Part shown: in pieces, positions 1 to 13,440 of the stretch
How positions within the stretch are numbered: position 1 is the first letter of the stretch
How the letters are laid out: each line of letters opens with the position of its first letter
Source: Quillaja saponaria
Lineage: Eukaryota; Streptophyta; Magnoliopsida; Fabales; Quillajaceae
Reading direction: 5' to 3'
Length of the DNA stretch: 64,000 nt
Assembly (NCBI GenBank): GCA_029379385.1
Contig: CM055605.1
Coordinates: 10,761,001 to 10,825,000, forward strand
Translations under genes and position numbers: made by a program
The notes under the pieces: model-generated
Told to the model about the DNA's origin: nothing
What the model saw: only the letters and a program-made list of their open reading frames with translations
The model's database searches: none

Positions 1-3000
1 TGTCTTCTTATGCTTAGGAATGGTTTGAACAGCATCAATACTCCAATTCCTTCAATTACGTTCAAGAAGAAGAAAACCAAACGTGTACCTGCAGTTAAAA
101 CTATCCGCTGAGCTCCTGCTCATTGTCAGGGAGGGCCAAAATGACTCTTTTAACACAAGCATGAAGTTATACAGGGAATGCTCCACCAGGGTGGAGTAAC
201 ATAACCAAAAAATAATGCTTAGTGCCTCCAATATACGGCTAGTGATTGAATTGGAGGATGTTTGGACTACACATGCCAATGTTACCCATAATCTCAGCAA
301 TGGAATGATATGTTGCATAACCCATCTAAACTACTCTGAAAACATGGAGAAAGGGATAGCAGAATAAGAAGTATTGTACAACATAGCATATGATGCATGA
401 GGCTGGAACTTCATTGAGCTTGATCAAACGTGAGTGAAGTTTTTTTTTTTTTTCAATTTATCTATTAATTAATTATTATTTTTTTTCTGTGGAAAGTGAA
501 GTGCTTCTCTTCAAATTTTAAACATTTTATTTTCTATCTAGCAAAGGCTCAGAAGTCACCGTGCTTTATGGACTCTGTAACATATTTCTAACAGCTAAAA
601 ATATGAGTCAGAAATATTCTCTTCCATAGGCTAGCAAAACAAGGATTAAGCATGAAAAAACTTATTTCAATATCTTACCTGGAAGGAAAGCAGAATCAAG
701 ACGTTTTTCTGACCAAGAAAACCTGTAACGAAAGGGATAAAATAAGCAGATGACAGATAAAACCCTTTAACAATGTCATATGAGGAACTATCTTGAGTAT
801 TGCTAAAAACAAGGAATAAGCATTGGAAAGGACACTCACACTGCACCAGCCCCAGCTGGACCAATTGCTTTGAACAATGACATAGCAGTCATGGTAATGC
901 CATTAGCAGCTCCCCTTTGGTGTTGTTCCTGTTTGATAAATTCAACGTCAAATTTATCCTACCGTTGAAGGAAGATAATCTTACAACTAAAGGTAATAGA
1001 AAATTACCACAGCTTTATTTTGCACAATGAACAAACTGGTGTTGATTGTTACCTGGTAAAGCAGATCAGTCAAATAAAAATAAAGTAAATGTCAGGATCA
1101 GCTAAGGCTATAATGTAAATAATGTATCCTTTTAAGACCATTGGCTTTTGGCATACAAGTGCTTCCTTTTGTTAGTATACTCTTGTTTCATGCATTATGT
1201 GACATTTGCATAACATACCAAGGAGAGTATAAAAAGAAAAGAAAAATGAGATTACTGTCTTTGAGAGCAAGAGGAATGAGAGGTTATTTAACATGATCTG
1301 CCAAATTAACTTCCCCAAATGTAAACAGAAGCTATGTTTTAAATCAGCATCACTTTGCTTATTCATAAATATGAAGGGAAAACACGCAAAAGAATATCCC
1401 CTCCCTTCCTCCACAAGAACCTCTGAAACCCAGGTCATTGGCTCCCAACCAATACCTTCATACATTAAGGAGTACCGATACATATCTTCCTTCAAACATC
1501 TTAACTTCTTGGCTGAAATGCACACTGCTGCCACAATATACATATACACACTACTTATCAGAAAGATAACAATACCTTTTGTTTCTAACTGATTTACATG
1601 GCTTTGTCAAAATACCACGGCACTTGAAAACTAGGCCTAAGACTATATGCTATGCTAGGTGTTTGAAGAATTAAGGTTTTTCTAGGTGTTATTCGGAAAT
1701 TAATAGTCTACTTTTAGGTTCCTTGATGCTCATTGACTTTAAAACAATGTCCAACTTAATTCCTCCTTGCTTATTTACATCAAAACACTTGATGACTGAG
1801 ATGCATATTTTAGAGTCATAGAACGTCATCATAACCTTTTCATGAAGTGTTAAACGAGGAAACAGTTGCACTTACAGACAGAAGAGACTTGAAAATATTT
1901 GCGATATTTATCACTAGGTACAAGGTGAAGCCCGACAACATTGCTATAAAGGTGTAACTTTGCAAGAGTGGTATTGTTAAAACCTGCAAATAGAATTCAG
2001 ATAATTCGTGGACTTAAGTATTTGACATATTATGGCATTGAGAAAGCACACTAGATGTTGAACAGGTACTCAGAAACTAACCCCTGAAACGCGAGCTAGG
2101 GGAACAGCCCCAAAAACTCTCTCCACATATGGATATAGAGTAAGCTGAAAGAAGATAAGAGCAACACCTAAAAGTTGAATATATTGTCAGTAGCAAAATA
2201 GTATAGATATTAAGTGATACATAAATCCACACATAAAAGTCAACAACAATTTCCACCCAATTTTTAATTTGTTTTTTTCAGTTTTTGAACCATATTGGAT
2301 TTAGCTGAAGCCTTTACATTGTACTCAATATTCAATTTATCAATTTAGTACCAAAAAAGTTAGGTAGATATTTGGAAAATTTGTGTCAGATTGGGGACAA
2401 GAACTACAACTATATGAAAAATGGACCAATGACTGAAATATAAAATAAATTAATGCATGCAACTTTTATTTTTGATTGATATTCCGTACATGTGCGCCCA
2501 CCCTCCCCTACCCCGCAATAGCCAGGAGCACTTTGTGCACCGAGTGAGCCCCATTGAAAAAACAAGAAAACCAGCGATGGGATCTGCAATTAAGTGCAGG
2601 ATATTGAAATTTGGTGTTCTTTGGTTGGACCTTATGGGTCATAACAGAGAGAGGAAATCCCTTTCCAGAAGAGGGATAGGTAGTTGAAGTTTTCCCAAAA
2701 GATTAGGAAACTAAATCACTCCTGTTGAAGTTTTAGGTCTAACATATTACTCTTATTCATCTTAGTAAGACTCATAATACGCCATCACAAGATATAACAT
2801 AATTAATTAACAATCATTTGGTTTAAATATAACACCCAAAATGATTATGTATCAGTTCCATAGATGATCAGCGTAGATAAGGTTTGTACACAAAAAAGGA
2901 ATAAATTTTTGATGGTTTACAAATTATCATTATCGCATAAAAATGGAGTTACTTAATTAAAACTGTTAAGATGCAATGAAAGATAAAAAATTAAAGATTA

Positions 3001-6000
3001 TAGCATTGCCCAGTATGCAGAATTTCTTTATTGTTGCAGAGAAAACTCATTCAAGAAGCCCGTGCTCTAATAAATCTACATTCACAAATTGTTGAGCCTC
3101 AAAAATTATTGAGCATTGAAGAAGCCCATTCACATCAAATATCAAGCCTAATAATTGTAAATGTCTAAGGGCTACATGTCATCCCAATTAAAATTAACTA
3201 ATGAGGAGATATAGCTAGTTTGCAAATATTCTGGATCTTTTACAAGAAGACTGCCACTTCTCGCCAATCAACTTGTATAGTCAATGATGGCTAGATACAA
3301 CTGTCTAAACAATTAATATTAAAAAATTATCATGTGTGAATCTAAACTAATTGTGAACATCACCCTATGTACCAAACAATGCCTTTACCAAGTTTCAAAG
3401 TCTAAAGATATAATTAGAATTATGTAACAAGAGTGCCAAAAAGAAATAGACTTCTGGTAATTATCATATGAACTCAAGGGATTCACTTAGATGAGAGAAG
3501 TTTATGTGCAAATTGTGGAAACCAAAACGCTAGAGAAAGGATTTACATGCCAGCCGAGTACATATCTAAGTATTCATAACCATAAGGATACCTGATATTG
3601 CAAGAACGTTACCAACATCATCAGAAGAAAAGCTCAAACCCCCCAATCTTTGAGGGCTGACAGCCCATAATGAGAAAACCTATAAAAACAAATTACAGTT
3701 GTCACCTATAGCCAATTAGAACATTAGGTTATCTGAAAAACTAAACAATAGAAACACAAAAGAGACAGTAGATAAGACTCAACTAAGTGGATCTAAACAG
3801 TTTCTAACAACATAAAGTAGGCAATTACCTCCTGGTATGCGATATCATGAAGTGAGAAAAAACAATAAACGATGATAGATGACATCAAGGGCCAATTTAA
3901 GAGAAGGTTCTCATTAGTCTTCAAAGGCCCCCCTTCAGATTCTTGAGGTTTCTTGTCTGTATCAATACTGCTGTTTGCATTTTCCAGAGCTTCATATGAG
4001 TCATCAGGGGATTGATCAGTGTTTTTGTGGTAGTGCAGTGTTTCCTGCAGCAACCAAGATATCTAAGTAACAATTTTTTGTCTGCAGTCAGCCTTGTTAA
4101 AATATTAGAAAAAACTACAGCATGTACAAAGTATAAAACGAAGGCAATTAAATATATGTTTTGATCTTGAACTTTCCTAAGCCCAGGTGATTTTCACATA
4201 GTTTGCATTGGATCCAAGAATTTAGGAAATTGGAAATAAAAAACAACAGATGATACTTATGAAATGACTCGTCAATACAACCTGAGTGTCAAAATGGTAC
4301 AACAGATATTCATGAACAATGAACGTATATAGAGCATAAAATGGAACAACTTGAACAACTAGAGACAATGAGTATATATTGAGAACATCGAACCAAAGTT
4401 CTACAATGAATATAAAATTTGATGGCTACATTTAATCAAATTATTTATAAGCAAGCAACCAAACAATAAGATGAAATATCAGTAATAACAATTTTAAAGT
4501 CTCTGAGCTTCTAATACAACCTCAACATAAATTCAACGAATACCTGTTATTAAAATAAACTGCAACTGTTGAGGTTTCCTATGTGAGGTATGACAAGACT
4601 TAGTCCCAATCCGGAATAAAGTGAGTTATATAAATAATATATATATATATGGTAATGGACTTTGATCCTACAGACTTAGCTTTTGGTTCAAGATTGTTTA
4701 TTATTATATAATGGGCTCAATTTGCTTAGGCAATGAAGCTTTGTTGACATATATATATATATATGGTAGTGTCGTAGTGGATATATAGAACTTTGTTTTA
4801 AGTAGTATTTAAATGAGTAAAGCAACATTGTTAAGTAGTTTACATTGTGACATCAGAGAGCTTTGTTGTTAAAATTATATGTGCCATAAAAGACCCGTAC
4901 ACTTGATCCTGTGAGCATTGTGTTCTGAGAAATAGCACAAAGTGAAGTTTAACACAGGCAGTCACAACCAAGAATATCGTGGCTTACATTCATTCGGATC
5001 TTTGAGGTCGACCTCCATCCAATGATGGAAAATAGTAATTTGTTTTCTTATTTGAAAACAAATCATGTAAATAAGGGAAAGTTTGGTTGTCCCTCCATCC
5101 AAGGTATGATTAAGTAAAGCTTCTGGTTGTTCTGATTTGAAAATATTTGGTTGTCCTACATATTATCATGTAAGGGAAAATTTGGGCCTAGAGCAAAGAA
5201 ATGTATATTTATGCAATATGCTAGTAGGGTGAAGGGATATATATTATGGTGCCCCGATCCTAAGTCACCGAAATCAATAATCAATAAGGATGTTACTTTT
5301 GATGAATTCTATTAATCCAACAAAGACTTCTGTTGATTCTAAACAAAATGGGGAGTGTCAATGACTTAGTGATAAGGTGAAGTTGCTTAGGTGCAGCCTG
5401 AGCAAGATCAAAGAGAAGATTCAGAATCTAATCAGGATATGACGGCAAAAACTTTGTTGCGTTAGAATATTGCAGCAAGTAGACAGAGGAAGCAAATCAG
5501 GCTACCTTAGAAGTATGGCCATTTGAATATGGTTGCATATGCACTTGCCATTGCGGAAAATATCAGTGATCAAGAACCCACCACTTATTCAGAAGCTGTC
5601 ACTTGTGATAAAAAAGACTATAGTAGAGTAAGCAATGAAGAAAGCTATAGGGCTGATAGGTTTTGTTTGGTGATTTGGGCTTGCAACAACAAGTTACAAT
5701 TGCGCATTGTGATAGTCAAAGAGCAATAAATTTGACCAAAAATCCAATATATCATCAGCAAAGCAACATATTGATTCCACTTCATTTGTAATGAAGTATA
5801 ACAGAAAGTTATCCTAGTGAAGAGAATTGGTGTGGATAATCCTGCCAGTATGTTATTAAACAAGTTCAAGCACTGCTTGAAAGTTGGGGGAAAAAGAGAA
5901 GACATAATATATTATTATATAATTTGATAATTATATCTTTAAAATATTTTATTTAAATATTAGTAGGTATTTAATAGAAAGAATAAGGGTATATTAGTCA

Positions 6001-9000
6001 TAACATGCAAAAATTATAATGTACCCTCTATTTCCTTTCTCTCCTTTTAAAAAAAAATAAAAAATAAAACTCCCAAATGAAGGAAAATAGTACATATCCT
6101 CTCCCTCCGTTCCCTTTCATCTAAATAGACCTTAAGGGCTAGTTTGGTATGTAAGAATGACCATTCCACTCACTCAATGCATGATTCTATGGAATGAACA
6201 TTTTTCGATTGGTACGCGTTTAATATCAGAATACCTATTTCATTCCGGCAATTTTATTCTATAAAAGTAAGAATCCTCAAACTAATCCAAGGGATGTGAT
6301 TGCTCATTCTTACTTCTATAGAATCGGTTTAGTTTAGTTAAATGACAAAAAACCATTCAATCACATAAAATAAATAATTAAAGAAACATTTGAATATTAT
6401 AAATAAATAAATTAAATAATAAATATATTTATTTTAGTCAACAAAGATACCCTTCATATCACATTAAATTATATAAAAAAAAAATTAAAAAAATTTGTAT
6501 ATAAAAATAATAATAATAAATTCATTTTAGTCAAATGACAAAAATATTCTTCATATCATAGTAAACAATATAATTATAAATAAATAATTAATGTACAATT
6601 AGTTAAGTAATTTTAAACTAAAATATTAATTTTAAAAAGGAATAAAAATAAGAAATAATAAAAATATAAGTAATGATAATAATAATTAATTAACAACTAA
6701 TAAATAATATAAAATTTTAAAAAATTACTTATAAAATTCAAAAATATACATATTTCATAAATTATGTTACATTTTTATTACTTTATCTATTGAGGGATAT
6801 TTTTTTTTGAATTTATGATAGTTTTTATATTATTTCCTATATAACAACTACATAAAAAATAAATAAATAGAATATAATGACTATTCCTCATTGAAGCTAC
6901 CAAACAATAAAATCGAATGATCATTTCATTCCCTTCTACTGCATTCTATTCTCATTTCCTTTCTCGTTCAAATTTCTCAAAAATTATTCATGCATACCAA
7001 ACTAGTTCTAAGGGATTATCTCAAGAGAGTAACTGAAAATGGTTTTTTCCTTTGTTTTTGAAGCTTGGGAATACTAGCCAACGTGGATATTTGTTAACTA
7101 TATCTTGCATTCTAATAGATTCGGCCCGATCCGTCATATTTCTTGTAGGACCCAAAAAAGAAGATTTCTACTAGGATTGGGTTAACAATTTTAGCCTAGG
7201 ATTCAAACTTTAACAGGGACTGTGTTACTCATGTTGGTTAGGAATCAAGCTTCTTCAGGAGTTAAGGATCAAGCTTCCTCAGGAGTTTGGAATCTGTGTT
7301 TGACGTGATTTGGATTTTATTGTAGTCTATAGATAAAGGCAGTGTCTTAAGGCTTAGTAGCTTAGTCATAGCAGTATTGAGTACTTCAGTGCTACATGGT
7401 ACATTTGTACCTTTTGTATTATGTTCTTTAACTTTGTTAGCGAAATTCTTCTGCTCGGGCAAAAGGCTGAACCACATAAGTTTCTTATGTTCTGCTATGA
7501 TTTTGTTTGCTAGTTTTATTTCGTAAATGCTACATTATCGATCATATAATAACAATAATAAATGAGGATATTAGGGATAAGGCAAGGGTAGCTCCAATTG
7601 AAGAGAAGATGAAGAAGAATCACTTAAGATAGTTTGACTATGTGCATTGTAGAGATGTAAATGCTTCATTACGATAATGTGACAAGATTCAGGTTGCCGG
7701 AAGGAACACTGGAGGAAAACCAAGAAGTGGTGACGAATGACGTGAGTACAAAAGGATTAGAAGAGAACATAGCCTTGGACATGAATGAATAAAGGAAAAA
7801 TAATTCATTTGAAGGATGACAACTAATTTTACTAGGAAGTAGCCGACCCCTACGATTTGAGATTTAGGCTTGTTATTATTGTTGTTATTTTGGTGGACAC
7901 GATGTGGCAAAATGAACTGTTTGGTTAAAATGTCAATTCAAGCATGAAATGGAATAAATCCACAATTTACCATTGTTCTGAAACCCATAGAGAAAACCCA
8001 TAGAGAAACCCTCTTTTTCCCCTCAGATCTTATACAGACACAATTCAGATACAACATATGCCAATAAAACCCTAAATGAAGCGGTAAAATCTACTACGAT
8101 TTGGCAATCTAAAAACCAAAGCAATTCACATTTTCCAAATCATGATATAAGTTAAAATGTACTTGCACATGTTATAAATTAGAGATCAATAAGCTACTTC
8201 TGTTTGTAATGATACGGGGCCAAAATAATTGACATAAAATGTCAAGAACAGAGAAATGTATGGATAATTGAAAGATATATCAGGAATGGAAGAATTTAAT
8301 AATACCGGAAGCCAGATGCAAAGAATAAGTGCTCCAGATGCAAAAATTGATATGATCAAGCTTGGCAAGAAGTAAGGGAATCTGCACCATAATTTGAGGT
8401 TTATATCATATTACATGAAATAAAGCAAGAAGAAATATGACACTGATAGTGCATCTTCTAGAAACTAATTAAGCAGGAAAAATCCACTTACTTATCCCAG
8501 AAGGATCCTTTTGAAAATATACGTGGATATTTCTCTGCTGGCTGAAAGAAAATTTTAACCACAATATTAAGTCACAATTGACAGCACTAGTGTATATAAG
8601 ATACATATATATATATAGAAAGAGAGAGGGAAATTAAAATAGATTTCTGAAGTAAATTAAAAAACTTTACAAGAATTCCTTTGTTATAAAATTTTTGTAA
8701 TATCTGGTTTCTTTCCTTTTAGTTTTGAAAGGCTTCCAGATGTTTATTAGAAATACTCTGCTATGAACTCTTTTCTTTAAGTGAACTTCAGTTTGATGCA
8801 TTTTTCCGCACTAAATAGCTGAATGGCTTAATTGTACTATCTCTCCTTAATGTAAATAGAAGAGGAGGCTACCAGTAATTAGTAAGCTCTCCAATTCTAT
8901 GTTCCTTCTTTTCTAAAAGAAAATGTTGTATTGTTAAAGTGGAATCCAGAGTCATGACACTTGCCTAGTTTTGGGGGATGGGGAATTAAAATAAATGAAA

Positions 9001-12000
9001 CCTCGTCACTCAAGGACTTGACATCATGTCTATATGCAAAAACTAAATGGTGCTGTAGCATGCATTTCACTGCAGAAGAGGCAAAGAAAGACAAGTACCT
9101 GAGCCAGATAACCTCCCAAAGCTGGGCCAAGGATTAAACCTATGCCCCAGGATGCACTAAGCTGAAACCAAATCATAATTCTTAATCACGATGACAAAGA
9201 TTTTCTTAAATGAATTGAGAGTGTACAGAGGCAAGAGAAGCATACAGTTGAAAGTCCCATAGTTTGGTATTCTTCAGGGACGATTTCACTTGCATATGCC
9301 TGACCATCAAGGAAATTAACAATTGAGTTGTGTGGAAGCTATAAAGAAGAGGAAGAAAAGAAGTTACAGAAGGAATGTTAACAGAAATTCTTAAACATGG
9401 TTTCACAATTTTAACTAGCTGTCAGGAAACTTTACAACAATAGTATTAAGCCATTACAGAATGATACCTTCATTGGACCCATTGAGCCATTCAAACTTCC
9501 AAGAAGAAATCTTGTAGAAATTGCCATCCAAAAGTTTGAACTAAGGCCAAAGAGAATGCTGAAAATAATGCTGGAACAATCGAAAAACCAAGGTTAGTTC
9601 AGAAAACCTCACAGCAGAAATCTAGATAGAATACTTCTGAAACTTACTAGCAGATATACTTACACTGTGATAACTCCTATAACCATAACAGGTTTTCGAC
9701 CATACCGATCAGCCAGTATTCCCCAGAATACAGATGTCAAACATCTGCCGAGCATGAATGAAGAACCTACAAAGTAACCATGATGGCTTTAGGATCATCA
9801 CTCAAAGATTTGATATGAGATAACAGGAGACATCAACGAACAAACGTACAGTGAGTAATCTTACCCACATAACCGGCATAGGTACCAACGTCTTCCTCTC
9901 TCTTTGCAATATGAAAATCCTGGACCTGCATACACATAAACAGTTCAAAGTTTCAGTCATGTGCTACAATACTGAGTTTTCCAATTTACGTTCAGTGATA
10001 GTTGATGTTTGAAAATTGACCAAAGATTTAATTTCTTAGTTTTCAAAACAAAGAGGAGAAAGCTGATGAATTATAAGCAATCAGGGTTAATAAGTAATTA
10101 GGAGCTCCCAAAATTTCTATTAACATGTCTTACATTTCCAAATAACCTGTGACAGGGAAATGACCTCTTTAATATGATAAATGATAAAAACTAAAACTAC
10201 AAAGCTTCTCTTGATGGAAAAAGAAAACCTTCCAACTAAAGTCAGAGAGAACTGGTTGTTAAATGTAGAGAAATTATGTTTTAGTTCCTAGTCCCCATAA
10301 TCAGTTCATTATACTTGGAAGTTGGTAGTTTAATTTAAGTGTGGTTGTGTACCAAAGAGCGGAGAAATATTCTTTGCTCACAGTTATCAAGGTCCAGAAT
10401 TGCAGTTTTGATATATAAAATTATGAAAGTTCCTGCAGTACCCCTCCCAGCTAGTGTGCTAATTTTAATTACGGAAGAAAAAAAAAAAAAAATCTTATTG
10501 AAGAGAGCATCGATTTTCCCCTTACATGGAAGTTGTCTTTATGACTAAAATTTAACACATTTGAAATGGTTTCCCATTTTTAGGAAGATCAGTATGAAGG
10601 TCCTCATTATTATGATGATACGTAAGTCATTGAATGAATATGAAAAGAGAATTCAATCCAAAGCCTGAAAATTAATTAAACATACAAAACTTGACTTTTG
10701 GATTTCATCTAAGATAAACTGGCAGTCGATTACAAACATATCAGGATCACAGTAAATAGTTCACACCATTCAGATTTGCATGCATGGGTATCATATTATT
10801 CTTTGCAGCTCTGCCTATGTTGGGATTATCTTAAAGGAAGCAATTATGAACACAAATGTGTTAAATAGATTATACATCTTGGGAAGATCAGTGTGAACTC
10901 CAGTGCATATAACGTTATACACTCACCATGAAATATAGATAAGGAAAGAGAGATTGTATAGGCAGTGCTGCAGAGGATACAAGAAAAATATATTAGGGAC
11001 ATATAATTTCAATTATATCATATCACTAAGGAATGTATAGACATGGCACATAAAAGAGGTGCAGATTGACAATCAGTGTTAAGGCGCACTAAGCATGATT
11101 TGATTTTCAATAGTGACATCTAGTTTAAGTTTTTAGAAGCTAAACAATACATTTTAGCCAGAAAATATCCTAACACAGAAGAAAAGGTGAACTGATTTAA
11201 TGTGTTACCGAGTACTTGTTCCCGATTGCAAACACTATTAGCCTTTGCCATGTGGATATCAACTAAGGTAGCTTCTTTGTTCACACACTGAAGTTTTACT
11301 ATTATTTTATTTTGACTTGATTTATAATTTCTTTCTACATCCATTCTTTTCTGAACTTTAATGTGCAAAAGATCTGGAAAATTAATAGCCACATGAAAAA
11401 TGCAAATCTAATTGAGTAGTTTCGAATAGTAAACTATTCGAATTCGAATTATTGTACTCAAATTCGAATAGTAATACGAACATAAACTGAAATATGAGTT
11501 TGAATTTGAATTCGGATAAAATTTAAATTTGAACTCAAATTCCAACTCGAGAATTTTTAGGGTATTCTGGTAATAAAAAAAATAGTTTTTTATTTAAATT
11601 TTTTTATAAAAAATACATTAAATTCAAATAATTCGAATCCGAATTTAAAATCAAATTATTTTGTGAATATTGAATCGAATAATAAATTATCCGGATTTGA
11701 ATTCAAATTTTTTAATTCAAAATCGAATCCGAATTTGATTATTCCGGCTCAAATTCCACTCCTACTCTCAACCACCCACTCCCCAGATTTTTATTTTTTA
11801 TTTTTTACAAAGGAAAAAAAATGAAATTCACCACCATGGTATCATCAGGTAACTGTAGAAAACAAAATTGACCCAGAAGATTAAAAGATAAACAAGTAAT
11901 CTGCAACTACAAGTGTAGTTTAAGGCTTAAGGACAGAATAGTTTAAAAAAGATAACAATTACTTACTGGTGCATAAGACCAAGATCACTATATTAAAAAG

Positions 12001-12111
12001 ATTTCGAAATGGTATGCCCTGTGCCACTTCATTGGCTTGATCAACTTTACAACCAGGGCAGTTCTCATAGTAGTGCCTCTTCAACAGAGGCTGTCTATTC
12101 TGTTCCGCCAT
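1..12111 (-). CDS. ZIFL-A: zinc-induced facilitator-like MFS transporter, 17 exons, 3' end cut by the window edge
   Basis: Predicted 12-helix major facilitator superfamily carrier of the plant ZIF/ZIFL group. Characterised members sit in the tonoplast or plasma membrane and move nicotianamine, K+ or related solutes against protons; the substrate here is not predictable. Exons, 5' to 3': 11967-12111, 10927-10967, 9865-9925, 9664-9766, 9468-9570, 9246-9299, 9099-9161, 8492-8541, 8306-8381, 3829-4044, 3592-3679, 2082-2167, 1876-1983, 1008-1052, 840-928, 679-722, 1-88. All have GT-AG borders, the phases join without a stop, and exon lengths equal those of ZIFL-B exon for exon. The start is the ATG giving [20 protein letters not shown]. 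Visible motifs: CPGC (residues 18-21), [11 protein letters not shown] (about 98-108), [16 protein letters not shown] (about 171-186), LPETLH (231-236). Last codons seen end FKPFLSIRR, so probably about seven residues lie outside. Oddities: Pro at residue 159 where ZIFL-B has Arg, and a 4.26 kb intron 9 full of transposon pieces. Confidence 0.93.
4567..5930 (+). mobile_element. Internally deleted Copia LTR-retrotransposon fragment in ZIFL-A intron 9
   Basis: A probable 5' LTR runs from TGTTGAGG (4567) to TTTACA (4844). It is followed after a short spacer by TGACATCAGAGAGC, close to the TGGTATCAGAGC primer-binding site common in plant Copia elements. Downstream are scraps of pol: [12 protein letters not shown] near 5570-5610 (region before the reverse transcriptase) and a C-terminal RNase H-like tail, [15 protein letters not shown], near 5836-5880. 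Most of gag-pol is missing, stops and frameshifts are present, and I find no 3' LTR. It lies antisense to the host gene and explains about a third of the enlarged intron. Confidence 0.65.
6136..7008. mobile_element. Tourist-like (PIF/Harbinger type) MITE in ZIFL-A intron 9
   Basis: An 873-base AT-rich segment is bounded by terminal inverted repeats GGGCTAGTTTGGTATG (left) and CATACCAAACTAGTTC (right). It is flanked by TAA on both sides (6133-6135 and 7009-7011). TIRs with a TTTGG core and a 3-base TAA/TTA target duplication are typical of Tourist MITEs. No coding sequence is visible inside. Confidence 0.75.
7555..7890 (+). mobile_element. 3' end of an RTE-type non-LTR retrotransposon
   Basis: Plus-strand translation gives [20 protein letters not shown], followed by a degraded F-x-H-x-x-R-D stretch and a [13 protein letters not shown] tail. 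This is the characteristic end of plant RTE-like ORF2 ([19 protein letters not shown]). It ends in a TTATTATTGTTGTTATT tail, as these elements do. Stops interrupt the frame and the reverse transcriptase is missing, so it is a 5'-truncated dead copy. Confidence 0.75.
11405..11765. mobile_element. ATTCGAAT-rich MITE-like element in ZIFL-A intron 1 (copy 1)
   Basis: A run of short palindromic motifs (TTCGAATTCGAAT and variants) ends in TCCGGCTCAAATTCCACTCCTACTC. The homologous copy at 16815-17220 keeps its left end (AGGGGTGTAATTTGAATCGA), which is deleted here. The layout resembles AT-rich plant MITEs, but I cannot show a target duplication. Confidence 0.45.
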
Positions 12112-12480
12112 ACTCCTTAATTGCTTGATACAAGAGCCCTTCTTCCAAAAGCTTTTTCATTTTCACCCATCCAACCCACAAAACAAGAAAACGAAACCCA
12201 AATGGAAAGAGTAAGAGAAAATAACATAAAAAGTGCAGTCTTTCTGACTGCCCAAGAAATAAAAAGTAGCTGGGAGATAGAACTGGGAAAAAAGAAAGCC
12301 ATACCTTTTTCTCCTTTTCTTGGAGAAAATAGTGGAGCTCAGAGGGCTAGTCTCTAACTGTGTACTCAAATCAAATGGAAGTATAACAAAATATAATGCA
12401 AGAGCTATGCGTTAAGAGGAAGTGACTAGTGAGGAACATAACCAGAACGTTGCAGTTGGCATCACTGCATACGTCAGTCA
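12112..12480 (-). promoter_or_regulatory. 5' leader and proximal promoter of ZIFL-A, with probable 5'-UTR intron
   Basis: This block recurs upstream of all five exon-1 copies. Read on the minus strand, a conserved GGTATGG at about 12299-12305 looks like the donor of a 5'-UTR intron. The matching sites are at about 17743, 23775, 40030 and 50098. Further upstream a conserved GGCATCACTGCAT-type block (plus-strand reading, about 12457-12470) is shared by all five copies. Open frames in this block are not in frame with the transporter and are taken as non-coding. The UTR intron is inferred from the donor and its conservation; the acceptor is unclear. Confidence 0.5.
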
Positions 12481-13431
12481 ATTTTGTTTGCCATTGAATA
12501 TATAGAAATAACTTTAATATTTAATTATAATATAATTATTAAATTTTTATTTTTGAAATATTTTAAATTTGAATGTACTGCAATTATGTCAATGGTTATG
12601 TCAAGAAAGAAAATAAAATCTTTAAAACGAGTCCGTCGTGACTTGAGCCCCATGTAATAAAAGAATTATTGCTTTTGAAGGATATTTGTAAGGAGTTTTT
12701 CTTATTATATTTGTTAAGATAATATATTTTCAAAAAATGAATTTAAGTTTGAGTTGATTATAGTTTCTTTGGCATGCAATAAATGATATTAGTTTTAATA
12801 TCAAAAATTAAATTTATTGCATCTTTAATAAAAATTGTAGTTCGATGAACTCATTAAAAGAATTCTATTTTGGATACTAACTACTGTATTTTTTATAATT
12901 TAAAATTTTGACAAAATTTATCGACTAGAAATCAGCTCTTGTAAAAGAGAACTAGTAATCATCATCATTTAAAAATTGAACACCCTATTTAAAAAAAAAA
13001 ATTATATGATCATCAACAGTTGGGTCTGGGTATTTTCATATTTTACTCATTGGGTCTGGGCAATGTCCACAGGCCCACTAGGTCAAAGATAAATTTTTCA
13101 ATAATATCAAAATGCATATTTTTTAATTTTGAAAAATTTATGATTGTTATGATTGAAGGGATGTATAATAATTGTTACACTATTTTGATTTTGAGTTTCA
13201 AAATTTTATCAAATGGGAAAATAATTTAGTGGTAATAGTTTTGATATGAGAACTTCATTTTTAAATTTAAAATTTTTAAAAATGTAACAAAGAAAATTAA
13301 TTTATTGGATGTTGAAGGTAAAACAATATAATTATATATAGAATTATAAATTTATTGCTATTAATCTTGTGAGAAAAATGAGTACTAAAAATTATTTATA
13401 ATTATCTTATGTTGAAATAGTCATAAATTAA
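12481..13431. other. AT-rich intergenic DNA, no gene seen
   Basis: Upstream of ZIFL-A and inside the 5.3 kb duplication (counterpart about 17910-18885). No open frame of interest, splice-like exon or transposon terminus is recognised. Confidence 0.5.
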
Positions 13432-13440
13432 GTCAACACT

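Noticed and set aside
52..318. 88-codon minus-strand frame overlapping the last ZIFL-A exon, with a similar frame at 31869-32069
   Set aside because: The exon is read in another frame, giving the expected last helix ([20 protein letters not shown]). The longer frame covers the last intron and resembles its partner only because the genes are paralogous.
12117..12369. Frames on both strands upstream of ZIFL-A, repeated at 17490-17808 and similar at 23696-24224 and 39717-40010
   Set aside because: They lie in the leader and probable UTR intron, are not in frame with exon 1, and change length freely between copies.
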